DNA of 64,000 bases from Ciona intestinalis. Taxonomy: Eukaryota > Chordata > Ascidiacea > Phlebobranchia > Cionidae. Positions 1-12,574 of the stretch are shown in pieces; within the stretch, counting starts at the first letter, position 1; every line of letters starts with the position of its first letter. Where the stretch lies: positions 4,871,480-4,935,479 of the forward strand of contig NC_020168.2 in the NCBI RefSeq assembly GCF_000224145.3, in the 5' to 3' direction. The notes beneath the pieces are model-generated. The model saw nothing but the letters and a program-made list of their open reading frames with translations. It did not search any database and was not told the origin of the DNA. A program made the translations under genes and the position numbers.

Positions 1-93
1 AAACTATATATCTCCTGTTAGAAGCTGTTGTGTCACTGTGAGTGTGTTTTGCTTGGGTTAAGTGTTAGTCTACTGGTATTATACTGATATAGT

Positions 94-280
94 ATAGTAG
101 GTTGAGATCAGGTGTTTTTTCATCTTGTTTGGTAGTAAGAAAACAAAGAATATTTACTGAATTATAAAACCATATTCCCGGACTTAAAAAGTTTGTATAA
201 ATTCTTTAAAAAAAACATGATTTGGAAATATGAGATATTTTCTGCTAATGGTAGCCATCTTACCCCACAGTCATATATAT
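94..280 (-). repeat. MITE-like element, family A, copy 1
   Basis: It starts with a TAGTAGG end, carries an inner block related to 'TTTGGTAGTAA...AACAAAGAA' and finishes with 'CATCTTACCCCAC', the other terminal motif of the family. It is diverged and lies in reverse orientation relative to the copies near 44, 46, 49 and 50 kb. The family boundaries come from comparing copies by eye and are good to about 10 bases. Confidence 0.55.
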
Positions 281-619
281 TAAATGCAATATAATAAAAT
301 AGTTCATTTATTTTAAAGTAATAGTAAGCAAATGCTGGCCTTACATGTAATTGACCAACCCCTGTTATAAACTATATATCCTTATTGGTTTACTTGTCAT
401 TGTGTGCTTAAGCTTGGTAGCCTATTAACATAATATTGTAAAGTTGTATTACATGTTTCTTATGTGAGCATCCTCTTAATTACACAAAATAGAATCCATG
501 TTATAAAACTAAAGTTGTAGAACTGTTAACTTTTATGTTATACCTTTACAATGTATATACTTGTAATTATAAAGTGTTGTTTATTTTTTGTCATATTTTT
601 AAATATTAAAAGAGCATAG

Positions 620-735
620 TGGTTAGCTCGCCTGTTTGTAGCTCAGAGGGTATGGTGAGGCTTGATGTTGCTATTACTGTAGGTGTATAAGTTCTTGAAT
701 AAGACACTTAACAACATACCCTGGTGATGTCTCTC
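620..735 (+). repeat. tRNA-like SINE head, partial
   Basis: The segment contains 'TAGCTCAGAGGGTAT', a good A-box-like pol III promoter block, and then 'CTTGAATAAGACACTTAAC', the junction found in other copies of this SINE family in the window. Only the 5' tRNA-related part is present. It sits in an LLGL intron. Family assignment is by internal comparison, not by database search. Confidence 0.5.
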
Positions 736-955
736 TTTTAGAATAATAATAAAATTTCAGAACTTCTCTTTCAGACTGATAATAAAATTTTCCAAGATCT
801 CTTTCACACTAATATTAAAAATCTAGAAAATCTCTTTTAGGTTAATTACAAAATTCCAAAACTTCTCTTTGACACCAATATTAAAGTTTCCAAAAGATCT
901 CTTTCATACTAAAATAAAAATAAATTCCACAAAATTTTAGTTAGACCAATAATAA
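735..955. repeat. imperfect tandem repeat, about 40-bp unit, 5-6 copies
   Basis: Successive units share 'ataataaaat', then 'tccaagatctctttc', then a short linker such as 'acactaat'. Units differ by several substitutions and small indels, so the array is old or evolving freely. It is intronic and ends about 30 bases before the splice acceptor of the exon at 986. Confidence 0.7.
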
Positions 956-985
956 AACCTCCTAATTTCCACTCCCTTTTTTTAG

Positions 986-3900
986 AGTGGGAAGAGCCAG
1001 AGTTCCTCATTGTCCTCGCTGAAGAAGAGTTGATCGCGATTGATCTTACTCAAGAAGGATGGCCGACCCTCACACCTCCCTATCTCGCCTCTCCTCACGC
1101 ATCAGCCATCACTTGCTCCTGCTATGTGGAGGAGGTGGATGAGAAGATTTGGGAGAAGATCTGCGATGTAGCGAATGAAGGAAAGACGAATAAATCGACT
1201 TCAGTGAGTCAGCATGTGATAAATAACTTGTTCACTGCATAGGCACCAAACTTTTTGGAATGCAGGGGAAGTAGAGATAGTTAGATGCGCATTCTTAATC
1301 TTATGAAACAAATCTAACATATTGCGTCCTAATGTTTACTAATTGGCGCAGTGCAGCAAATTTCTGTGTATCTGCCACCCCAGGTTTGTTGATTATGCCT
1401 AAACATCCTATATTACTAACTCACTACACGATTTACCGTGTTGTAGGCCTTTTTAGAATGTGGGGGAGGCAGGGATAGTTAGACTTAGACATGCATTCTT
1501 TTAAAACACATTTGATGCCAATTTTCACAGCTTAAAGAAGTGCAAATAACTTCAGGGTAGTCCCTTTAAGTGTCTACCCTGCCAATTTAGGTTTTGTTTC
1601 ACTATGTGAATCGCTTAACATAAAATCTTTAATTTAAATCTAATACTGATGTGTATTTTTAATTTTAGGTAAGTTATTATAGTTAACAAAAAACCTGGGA
1701 TGGCAGGTTTAACCAGTAAATAGCACAACCAATAAGTCAATATTGTTTCATATGAAAGTATCCCTGCCTCCCCTGTATTTTAAAAAGTTTGGTGCCTAAT
1801 ATAGTTGGCCTGTTGTATTTTTGTGTTAACTCTTAAGCAATATGGTTATTCACTATGTTATGTGGTAGCAGTATTAAGTGGACGTGGCATAGTAACACTC
1901 TGTTATGGCTTTAAATTTTGTTGAGCTAAGTGGTGCTTAAGTATGTTTGTGGTCCAATATTTCAAGTACTTTCTATTACAGACACCTGCGACCGCTAAGT
2001 ATATGTTAAACTGTAGATGGAAATAGATTGATAAAATCATAAACTAAAATTTTTTAACTTAGAATTACGCCAATACATTTAAATCATATTTGAAATAAAA
2101 AACATTATTTTATTCTTTTTCAAAATTATTGCAAAACAGAACTCTTCCATGCTTTTCCTATAACCAATAGCCAAATTAATTATATTGCTAAAACAGAATT
2201 ATTTTATGCCTTTCTTATAAGCAATAGCCAAACTAAATATATACACCATCTGTGTAGTGTGAACTGTATGTTATTATCCAGGCATGGCCAATAGTGGGCG
2301 GGAAAAATCTGTCAGCGAAGCGTGTTCTTTCTCACAACTTATTGATGACTGGCCACGAAGATGGAAGTGTAAAGGTTGTCAATTATTAACACACCCCTCT
2401 ATTTAGTGTTTAAGTCGTTATGTCACACAGAAACACATCAAACAACTTTTATTGCCATGTTATGGCTGAAGTTCATTCTTTGTAGTTTATTGCCAGCTTT
2501 TAATGGCTTGATCTAATAATGTAAAACCTGTTTTGCACATTTTAAACTTTAACTGTTTAAATCACAACACATTTTTTAACATTAGTTTTTAGAAAATATT
2601 CTTTTATAACTTTTTTTATATAACATAAAAACAGTACTATAATATATAAATATAAGCGTGTGATATTTTCACCTAAAATTCAAATTACATTAATCGATCC
2701 AAGCACATTCACTCACATGATGATTACATGTTAAATATTTGCACTAAACTTGGCTGCTTCAACAGCTATGGGATATATCAAGCACTTCCATGTTTCCTCT
2801 GATTAAAATTCAAACCTCTACTGTGTTTGTGACTGATTCAGATGGAGCAAATGATGGAGATGCATTTGAAGAGCAGTTTCCTCCATTTAGAAAGGTGTGA
2901 GATCATTTTTCATATGTTTATATGTATGTTTAAACTTGTACTTTTAAATTCATGGTCCCATTTGATTTAGTTTGGTATAAATCAAACTTAATAGGTCCTT
3001 ACTAAAAGATGTGTGAAAATGAAAGAATTTAATTTGTTATTCTGTTAAATTTGTTTATAGTTGTACACAAACAAAACAGTATTTAAAAACTGTTTTCACT
3101 AGGTTGGTGAATTTGATCCGTACAGTGATGATCCAAGGTTAGCTATTCGTAAAGTAGCCATGTGCCCTAACACTGGTACATTGGTGGCTGGTGGAACCGC
3201 TGGCCAGGTAAGATACTAAACCAATCAATATTTTAACACGTCCCCCTCCTTATTACTTGTACACATTAACCCGTACCCCTATAAAACATCCTGTATGTGG
3301 AAATGTAAATATTTGCCAACATTGTGTTTTTATTACACAATTTTCAGAAGTGTTTTGGGCTGACTGTTTTATGTAAACGTTTTTTTTGGCTTTTTTAACT
3401 GGTTTTGGTTTTATTTTCACTGAAATGAGTGACATATAAATTATGACAAAAGGTCGAATCATTAAATGTTAAAAGAATACTTAATGGACTTGCAACCTAG
3501 TGTTTAATAATGTATGTATTGTATGCAACCTTCAGATGCGTCATGTCTAGAGATTCCTATTCAACTGACACTATAAGTTTTATTAACGAAAAAAATAAGA
3601 AACTTTTTTGAGAATTTTTTACGATATTTTTTTAATATGCCAGCACTAGCCTAAATCACAGGTACCATGACATGCCTACTGCGGTATCCCCCCTCTTTAT
3701 ATTTTTTTATTATAGTTCAGCAAAAAAATTTTTTTAATCACATGTTACTTATTACCTACGCAGCAAAAAAAAATAATTTTTTTTTAATTAAACATTCATT
3801 TTTTTTGACTCTCTTTCCCCCAGGTGGTTGTCTTCATCCTTTCCTCCGAGAGCATTGAAAGTTTCATCACAAGCAGCGTGATTGATTTGTTGGAGGGTAG

Positions 3901-6900
3901 GATGGATTTTACATGGAAGGGCCATGATAAGCTGGACACAAAGGATGATCATATATTAATGAAGCCGGGTATGTATGTCGCTTATCTTATATTTATGATC
4001 TTGAGTGAGATTAAAGGCTTTGTAGAGTGCTGGGGTTTTGGTGTAACTTGGATTTAAACAGTCATGTTAAAAAACAATTAGTGCAAAGTAATAGAAAATT
4101 TAAGTTAGTAAGATTATCATGCAATTATTCTACATTAGTTTAAGAACACCATCCAAAAGTGTGGTGGTTTGGTAATTGGTTACTTTCAGGTTATTTGCTT
4201 AAAATAATGTCGAATATTTGTATGTGAATCTTTCTAGTAGTAGAACCTATAAGACTTAACAACATGTGGGCATAAAATTTCTGTCGAGTAAATTTTTGTG
4301 AAAAGCTAAAATAATCAAAGGTTTATTGCACATTTACTTTAAGTAGCTTTTACAAATACAAGCTTATTTATAAATAATATAAAAAAAATTAATAAAATGT
4401 ATACAATTTCACCACAGCTGGGTATTCAAGCCTAAAAGTCTATACGTAATTGTAACAATAATTCTGACTGCCAAATGATATAACAGTAAAAGCTAATATT
4501 CATTACTTTCCAGGTTACCAAGTAAACAACATAATACAATGTCAACCACCTGCCAGTTTAACCTCCATCAATATAAACGCTAACTGGGGTCTGGTTGGCA
4601 TAGGAACAGGTCATGGCTTTGCTCTCTTTGATTATTTGCAGGTATTTTAATGTTATATAATTATTGTTCTGTGTATAGATATACATTTATTAATTGCTTA
4701 ATTTTGGACAGCGGGGGGTATATGATATTTAGATTTGTTTTTCGTTTCAGTTATTAGATTTGGTCAAAATGTAACAGTTTTGTGTTGTTTTTTATATAAA
4801 GTTATAAATTTTTATTTTTTATTAAATTCTGCCGTTGCTTGCAGAACAAAAACAAATGTTTTTTTTGTGAAATCAATTCAAGTTTTGCTTGTTTTTTTTA
4901 ACCCATAATTTTTCTAGCATTTTCTAAAATTGATCTAAAAAAAATTGAAACAGTTTTTTATCTCTTCACTTGTGATCAGAACAAAACAGTTTTGTGCCGA
5001 TGCACGTTGGAGGCAGGAGATCAGTCTGCCATGGAAGGAAACTTTTCTAGGATCAAATCCTTCAAGATGTCCCTGAGACAATCCATGAGGAGAATCCGAG
5101 GGAGCATCGGAGGCGGGGGATCGAGGAGGAGACGAGGATCACGCAGGAGATACAAGAGGGATAATATGTCACAGGTGGGAGGGGTTTGTCTTGATATATA
5201 TGGATATAGGTGTAGAGGTGTCTTATGGGACACCATGTGTGTAGGGCAGGACTGTAAAAGTTGTAAATCCGGACGGTGATTGTTTAATTTTATTGAAAAT
5301 CCAGACTTATTATGTTTTAACGTGCGTCTGTCACCCAAGCTACCAAATCTTGTTATAAAGCGTATTACTAACCATCACCACAGTCTAGTGCGGGCGCCTG
5401 TGCTATAGAAACAGTTGTTAAAGCTGCAATATGATGTTTTATGTTCGTCGCATGTTTGTAATTATCAGCTAACGAATTCGCTTGAGTAACAAACATTGCC
5501 GTGCTGCAATTTGGTCATTTTGCGCTTAATTGTAACGTCTTATTGCAACATAACTATTAACTATGACGTTTCATTACGTAACAATCGGGAGAAATGTGCC
5601 CACTGCCCAACGAACCACGAGATCAAAACATTGTGTATGAGTGTCACATTTTTACGCTCTGCGCCGGCATGGGAATTAAAGGAATACGCATGCGGTAGCA
5701 TACAAATCAACACATAACATGCGTAGCAATCGTTGTTAATTTATTCTCGTGAAAAATGACGTAGTGAAACTCTGGTCCTCATGCGGTGCCAACAAACAAT
5801 GTTTTTTGGCTTCTGTCCAAGCTCGGCCGGGAAGATACTTTGTAATAATATAGTCAAAATGAGTATAGTGGGGGTTAGAAAAATGCATTTTTTTAAATAT
5901 TTGCACGTACCGTTCTGTCATTTTAGCCACCGATGCGGTTAAAATAGAGCGCACGTTCATGTCGTCAATAATTACTGAACTAAGAAACCAAAGAGTATAT
6001 TGTTGGCCGAACGTAAGAAAGTTAATTTTAATATAAATAGGATTTATTTCTATTGAAAAAATCGGGACGTTTTTTCGACGATCCGGACGGTGACATTATC
6101 ACCGAAAAAGGGGTATTTTTACAATCCTGGTGTAGGGGATTGTCATTGAATTTTGAATGGAGAATGAGATATTCAACATAACATTGTATCATTATGTATT
6201 TGATAAAATAATCCTCTTTTGCTGTGAATGTCACAGATGTTATCTGGTTTTAATTTTAAAAGTCTCCAAAATTGTAAAGTGACTTTTGAGGCATAAAAAA
6301 AATGTTTTTAAATAATAACTTTTCTATTCTTAATCTATTGTATAAATCTTTGCATCAAAAACTTTCATTTCTCAGAAACTTCAAGAAGCGAACAAAGCTC
6401 TTGTTGACGAGGAAGAAACAGCATCAGCTAGTGGTTGGTCGCCAGCAACAACGGGGCAACGAAGAGTGGAAGCAAGATCATCAGATGACGGGATGACGGG
6501 GATGGTTAGATGTACTTACTTTGCCACAACGTTCGTTCGTGACAGTGAGTACATTTGTGATGCATTATGTTAAGGGGAAATTTTATTTGGTTGCAATGAC
6601 TTGTATGGTAGTTAGTTTGTATTAAATTGTGTGTATTTAGGGGTATATTTTCTGTTTGTTTTAACTTTACAGTTGGTAATACATCTCTTGCTTTTTTATT
6701 TTTTTGTGCAATTTTTTATATTACCTTTTATTTATAGTTTAGTAGTTGTATAGGTGGTATTAACTTGTATGTTTTTGGGGCATTTTTTTGTGTTTATTTT
6801 AACTTTGGTAATAAATGTTTTGTTTTAAAAGATACTGAAATAGCATTTTTAAATTACTGTTGCGAGTGTCTTATTTTTCGTTTTGGACTGTTTTAAAAAA

Positions 6901-9900
6901 CCCTAAAAAACTTTTTTTCAATACTTAGTATATTGCGCTAGTAACGGGAAATTTTTTGCCGGTATGGCAAAAATACCTCCAATATTCCACCTTTAAAAAG
7001 TGTTCTTGCTTTGGGATAAAGGAAAATCTCTCCATAATAAACAATATATCTCTATGCTAATATGCTCCATATGTTAATAAGTAGCTTTACCACAAGCAAA
7101 GTCCAATTCACTTTCAACCAACAACAGGTATCAGTGCCACGCCAACATTCTGGGCAGGAACAAACTCTGGCGCTATATACGTGTTTGCGTTACATGTACC
7201 CGACTACAGTCATAGACAAGACCATGAAGTGACTTCAGTCGTTGGTAATTTAACTATGAAACATATTTTTTAAAGTTAATCTGGACACCTTTAGCACATA
7301 ATCTAAAAATCCTGATCGTGTTTTAAACATTTTACAACGGTATATGGGAGTTTTTTAGAGGATACTTTTTATATTTCCCTGAGTGTTCTTTGTTTACTAC
7401 CAAATGAGTCGACACAATAGAATGAAAAAGTTTCTCATCTTCCCCCCACCCTACTATATATGATAAGATGTTTCTATCACTTCAAAAGAATGTCTGTTTA
7501 TTGTAAAATTAAGTTTTAAATTTGTTTACCACTATGTCAGAAATACACTACGTTTTATACCAGATGAGCTCGTAAAGACTACTTACATTATGCCTGGTAG
7601 CAGAATTTACAGAACAATTTAAAAAAAAAAAAAAACACACACACAATAATAACCATACTACCCACCCAGGCAAACACATACAACTCTTGCACCGAGCACC
7701 AGTGGTTGATATTACAGTGCTCGATAACCTGGGTATCCCAGTACCCACCAGTGATGCCAAACATGATGCCAAACCAAATAATGGTAATGCTGTGGGCAGA
7801 TCTTCACCGCCTGCATCGCAACACCATTCCCTAGTTATCTGGTCAGTGAACTTTGATAGTCAATATATTTTTTAAAAAATTCTATTTACTACTTTAAAGA
7901 TATATAAAAAAAACAAACTTTTTTTAGACACTAGTTTTTGCCAATAATCAAAGTTTAGTCATACTTTTATTTTGTGTTTTTTTGTTTGTTAAGATTTTAA
8001 AGTTAAAATTAAAACTCTAACAATTTAAAGTATATGAGCCAAATTAGATTATCTGTTGTTAAAATGTTACATTGCCGTTTTACTTGATTAAAAAGTCCAA
8101 TGCCTCCTTTTGGTCAAGTTTTTCTAACAAAAAAAATTAAACTTTCGTTTTTTGGCAATTAAATACAGTAAGGATCTTGTGCTAGGAAAACAAAACAGAC
8201 AAAAATTCAACCAGTTGTTTTAATTGGCACTGCTGTACTACAAACAACAATTATCTGAATTTTGAATTTGTTCAACTTGATTTTTCCTTAATTTAAAAAC
8301 ACATCTTCTTCCTCCAACATCCAGCTCCGAGGAGCAAGTCAAGGTCTTCACTCTTCCAAAGATCTCGGCGAAGAGGAAGTTCAAGCTCACAGCCGTGGAT
8401 GGATCCCTGATGAGGAAAATCTCGTACGCTAAGTTTGTTTCATCCAAAAATCCAGATTATCATGAATATGCACTCGTATCACTCACTAATATAGGTTGGT
8501 GTTAAATTATCTCTATCAATTGTAGAATTTATTTCCAAAAGTTATAATTTCTGTTTTTGTATTGAATTCATATTATAATTTTATGTAATAATTTATTATA
8601 TAAAATGATATAGTGTTTCCTGATGAAGTCTTGTTAGATAGCAAACAAAATGCTATTTTTTACTATACCAGATAAGCCATAAAAATATTATAAAAGATAA
8701 ACTTTTACCACTCAGAATTGATTTCAACTTCTAATAGACTCAGTATATAAAATTTCGCAACAAGTGATTCTGCTTAAACAGCCCAAAATCCAAAGTCCCC
8801 AACAAGGACCTCACCCACATTAAGTAGAATAAAAACAGCCCAATTTTAAAAAACATAAAAACACCTACACACACAGACTGAGCTAATGGTTTAACCCACC
8901 CAGGTGAAATGCACATCCTTGGCCAACTACCAATGTTACGACCACAGGAAACATACTCGTGCATATCAAGGGATGATCCTAATGGAATAGCTTCGTGTTT
9001 GCTTACTGGAAGCGGCCAGGGTGAGTGGGCGAATATAAAGATTGATTTTTAACAGTTTAGATACAAATACTACATTCCATTTCCATATGACTGTAATAAA
9101 TTCCAGGAGTTGTTTTGGTGTCATTTTCATGTGTTCCAGGTTACATAGAATAACTGTACTACTTTGATACCCTTTTTGCATGATAAAAAGTTAACGCAAA
9201 TAGCGGTTCCGCATTAACTCGTCATATGATAACTCGCTAACCGCGTTTTTTTTGCATGGGCATTGGTTTATGCACTTATCAACATTGAGTTGCGAGTAAG
9301 TATGCGACTACTTATGCGCATAAAAGTGACCATGCGAAAAGGGTATTAGACAGACACTTTGTGCAGATTTGGTGTAACTCATCAATTACAACAGTTCGAT
9401 ATTACAATACAATAATGTTTCTATAACAACCCAGCACACACTTCCTCCAGAGTTGTTTAAGTTTCATTTATGTTTCAGGTTAAAGACCAATCACTGTACT
9501 ACTTTTAATATAACAGACACTCAAACTTGTTTAACTCTACAATTACAGCAGTTCAATATTACAATACAATAATGTTTGTAATCTAATACATCTCAGCATA
9601 CATTATGCCAACCCCTATAACCACCAGGTATTTACCTTATCTCGCCTTCCGAGTACGAGCGATTTTCTCTATCCACTGTTGGCAGCATAGAGCCAATGTG
9701 TCGTGTCATTCGCAACAACATGGCCAACCACTCGACGGAGCAAGAGGTCAATGAAACAAAGGTTGAAGTCGTGGTGGAGGAAATAACCAACACGGTTTGT
9801 GTGTTTTAAGTTTTTAATAAATGTAATTTATATATTTTCCTATGGCAACGACAGTCGTTATAGCACGAATATTCTGTTTTATAAACTTTGTGCTTGTTTA

Positions 9901-12574
9901 CAAGTTACCATGTGTATGACTTTTGATTTTCATTAATTGTTGACTGAATAAGTGTTTTATAGTTATCCTCACACAGCAGGCCAACCGCAATCGTTATAAC
10001 ACGGGTCGTTCGTTTCACGAACTTCGTGCCATCTTGCGAGTTACCATGTGTAACTTGGTGTATTTTCGGGATTTTTTTTTGTATACTTTTTTATGACTGA
10101 CAATTCATACAACCCATAAGTGACAACCCAGTGTTTGAGCAATCGCAGTTGAGTGTCTTTTTGAATTAAAAACACGCCAACAATGGTAGCAACATTGAGC
10201 CTTGAACTCTTAAGCTATTGGTTGGACGGCGTCGGGCTAACCAATTTACCATGGCGACCCTTATCTGCAGCTGAAGTATCCTCTCCATGGTTAAGCACCT
10301 TGGATTATTTCTTCCGGATTTATTGTGTTTTGCGTTTAATTGATTGGAATTTAAACAAGATTGTTGTTGATTTGTATTCAAGGAAAATTTAAACTTGGAA
10401 ACAGAGTGTTTGTTTTTGTTTCTGTTACTAAGTTTGGACTTGAATTCAAATTTATTAAAATACCTTTGAATTTAAACTGTTAGAAAATACTGTTTGTTGA
10501 GTAAGATATTTACATGTTTATATACTGCAGAGCTAAAATATTTGTTTCTGATCAGTAGGCTGTATTGCTGCATATCACATTCATCTAAAATATTACAAAA
10601 TCATAACACAACATACAAAAATCCTCAAATTGTCAGTGTAGTGGATTGCACTTAAAATTGCAATTCGCACAAGAAATTTTCCACTTTTATCCGATCTTCT
10701 TCATCTTTTATCCCAACTGTCATTTACAGAGTCTTGAGAAGATGAAGACTCCTCCTCGGAAGCGGGAGGGAGCTGCCGTCGTGGCAACCAAACCATCTTC
10801 CCCAAAGACTCCCCTTCTCGGAGACAGTGATGAGTACGATGATGAGGAGGAAGATGACACTCGTCATGTTGAAAGACACGAAAGTGAGTTTTAGATAAAA
10901 ATCGCAGGAGGATAAATTTAAATGCTTGTAATCAGTGGCGCACCCAGAAAAAAGATTTAAAAAAAACATTTTTTAAATTTTTTTTTGAAGATGAGTTGCA
11001 ACCCTTGAAACTCCCCCACTGGCTGCGTCACTGCCTGTAACGGTTATGGTAGCAACTTTTTAAGTTAATTGGCTGTTTCGAATATAAACCAGATAACTGG
11101 TGTCTTAACGAAGGTTTTGGTTCGAAAATTTGCGAACTGCATGGTGTTTATATATCTTTAAAATTGATAGAAAAAGCATGTTAAATATAATTATGGAAAG
11201 GAAATTAATTTTTCGGCTGTTTTTTCATGTTTAGTATAATTTTACGAATTTAAAATCAATGCAAAACACACAGCACTCATAATACACAACACAACTATAC
11301 AACACACAGCATGCGCTATACAGTAATTGTTAACATTTTGGTTGATATTTGTGTGGCTGAGTAGCATTGACCAAGCTTGGCTAACCTACGTATCATCTGC
11401 TTTAATCGTGCCTCGCATGACCTTTTCTCGCTCTGCACTAACATGACCTTTGCTTGACCTTTGACCTGGTGACCCAAGGTGTCTTGGAAGAGGCGGAGAG
11501 AACGCTTGCAGAAGTGAGCGAGGAGATGGGAGACGTTGATGAAACAGACGAGATCAACGTACAGGATCTTCTCGGGTGAGAATCACTTGTTAAGTGCAAT
11601 CCACTGCACTGACATATTTGAAAAGGCATTAATTCAAAAAAAATGCGATAATTTAACGTAGAAACATAAGTTATTTCTATCAGGGTCAGGCCTAATGTAT
11701 ATTTAAATATCTGTTCCAGTAAATTTATTTTTATATAGCGATGTTCAATTTCTTTCAGATGGGTTTTATCGAAGTAAAATTAGATAAAACCTTAATTTAC
11801 TGGAAAAGTTTTTTAAATTAATAATTAGGTCCATATTGGGGTACAATTTACAAATATTATAAGAAATATTATAGCTAATACTGGATACTGTAGCTATTTC
11901 TTTACTTAGTTATGCAGTCTTTTAATGTTCATGTCTATAATCCATTATTTAGCAAGTTTATTTATTTTTATTCTGTTAGTCTTTTGTTGTTGTATTAGTT
12001 TTTCTCTTTACACTGCACTGTAGATATTTTCATATTTATTAAGTTTAATTTTCCGTTTCATTTCGTACAGATAATAGTCATTTAAATGCCTTGAAGTGTG
12101 TTTCCTAATTTGTTTCCTAATCTTGTATTAAGACCTTTTGATTTGCATGACTGACCTAAAACTACTAACAAATTATCCACCTACTGCCTTCTGCACGATT
12201 TACTTGTTCATTTGAACCGGTTTATTCTGGTCTAAACCGGTTTCTCATACTACACGACTGTTTGCATGCAGAAATGTTGTTATGCTTCTAAAAATGGAAG
12301 GAAAAACTAAAATTTTGATACAGACAAAAGACAGTTGCACGCTGAAACCATTTATTTAACTCTATCATAGCCTGCATTAAAAATTCAAAAATTTTCACAA
12401 TTTTTTTAGTAACTCTATCAAACTAAGACTTGGAAAAAAATATTTTAGACCTGTTTTTTTTTTCTTTAAAATTCGAAAATATTAACTCTTTTAAATTAAA
12501 AAATACATTTGTTTAATTTGTTTTGGTCACACAGGACGGTAGCAGAAGCAGAAAAAGTTTTGAACGCTGCTTGA
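986..12574 (+). CDS. llgl: Lethal(2) giant larvae homologue (LLGL), 3' part of gene
   Basis: LLGL is a cortical WD40 scaffold of basolateral polarity that binds and is phosphorylated by aPKC/Par6. Sixteen coding exons are in phase: 986-1203, 2282-2374, 2766-2894, 3103-3207, 3824-3968, 4514-4641, 4980-5174, 6376-6544, 7128-7244, 7670-7841, 8325-8494, 8904-9020, 9628-9794, 10730-10883, 11479-11575 and 12535-12574 (about 738 residues). Landmarks typical of LLGL are AWPIVGG and [37 protein letters not shown] and [14 protein letters not shown]. The exon at 4980 carries the basic aPKC target segment ([20 protein letters not shown]) with its serines kept. The end VQDLLG...AEAEKVL matches the vertebrate C-terminus. 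The first visible exon begins with two bases of a split codon; the N-terminal beta-propeller exons lie left of the window. The LLGL-type C-terminus, without an R-SNARE tail, excludes tomosyn. An AATAAA at 13978 may end the transcript. Confidence 0.95.
1242..1796. mobile_element. TA-flanked MITE with terminal inverted repeats
   Basis: The ends are inverted copies beginning GGCACCAAACTTTTT, followed by imperfect blocks related to 'GCAGGGGAAG...AGGGATA'. TA dinucleotides at 1240-1241 and 1797-1798 fit a TA target duplication as in Tc1/mariner-type MITEs. A third, truncated copy of the terminal block lies inside (about 1444-1485), so the element is nested or partly duplicated. No transposase reading frame is visible. 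It sits in the LLGL intron after the exon ending at 1203. Confidence 0.75.
7270..7461 (+). repeat. MITE-like element, family A, copy 2
   Basis: The internal order 'GGACACCTTTAGCACATAAT', 'CCTGATCGTGTTTTAAAC', 'TGTTCTTTGTTTACTACCAA', 'CATCTTCCCCCCACCCTAC' matches the other copies. The 5' terminus is eroded. It lies in an LLGL intron between the exons at 7128 and 7670. Confidence 0.7.
9106..9575. repeat. diverged local duplication in LLGL intron
   Basis: Two block types recur: 'ACTGTACTACTTT' preceded by 'GTTTCAGGTTA'/'GTTCCAGGTTA' (about 9130 and 9480), and 'TATTACAATACAATAATGTTT' (about 9400 and 9555). This suggests an old segmental tandem duplication inside the intron between the exons at 8904 and 9628. 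There is no coding potential. Confidence 0.45.
9838..10170 (-). repeat. SINE family B tails, two partial copies
   Basis: On the minus strand the segment contains the family blocks 'CACTTAAC'-like start, 'CAACCCAGTGG'-like, 'TGTCACTTATGGGTTGTATG', 'GTTACACATGGTAACTCGCA' and 'CACGAAGTTCGTGAAACGAA'. A shorter second copy lies at about 9838-9940. Both are in the LLGL intron between the exons at 9628 and 10730. Confidence 0.55.
12215..12242. promoter_or_regulatory. pair of AACCGGTT palindromes (Grainyhead-type sites)
   Basis: Two exact AACCGGTT octamers stand at 12215-12222 and 12235-12242, 20 bases apart centre to centre, in the last LLGL intron. AACCGGTT is the consensus of Grainyhead/GRHL epithelial factors. 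Binding is inferred from the motif alone. Confidence 0.4.

Larger units (their letters stand above)
1..985. other. LLGL intron, no exon seen
   Basis: This stretch precedes the first visible LLGL exon and is read as intron, because that exon aligns to the middle of LLGL and its 5' exons must lie left of the window. I see no coding exon in it. It holds a MITE-like copy (about 94-280), a tRNA-like SINE head (about 620-735) and an imperfect tandem repeat (about 735-955), each listed separately. Confidence 0.7.

Noticed and set aside
5021-5338. Minus-strand 105-codon frame
   Set aside because: It is antisense to the Arg/Gly-rich aPKC-target exon of LLGL and is explained by that exon's composition.
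7842-7845. LLGL exon ending at 7845 (GGTCA before GTGAAC)
   Set aside because: That donor breaks the frame with the exon at 8325. The GT at 7842 keeps phase and gives the expected V-I-C-S-E-E-Q.
10166-10392. Overlapping 69-71-codon frames on both strands
   Set aside because: They start inside SINE tail sequence in an LLGL intron and have no coding character.
986-12574. Tomosyn (STXBP5) instead of LLGL
   Set aside because: The LLGL aPKC-target segment and C-terminus are present, and there is no R-SNARE coiled coil at the end.
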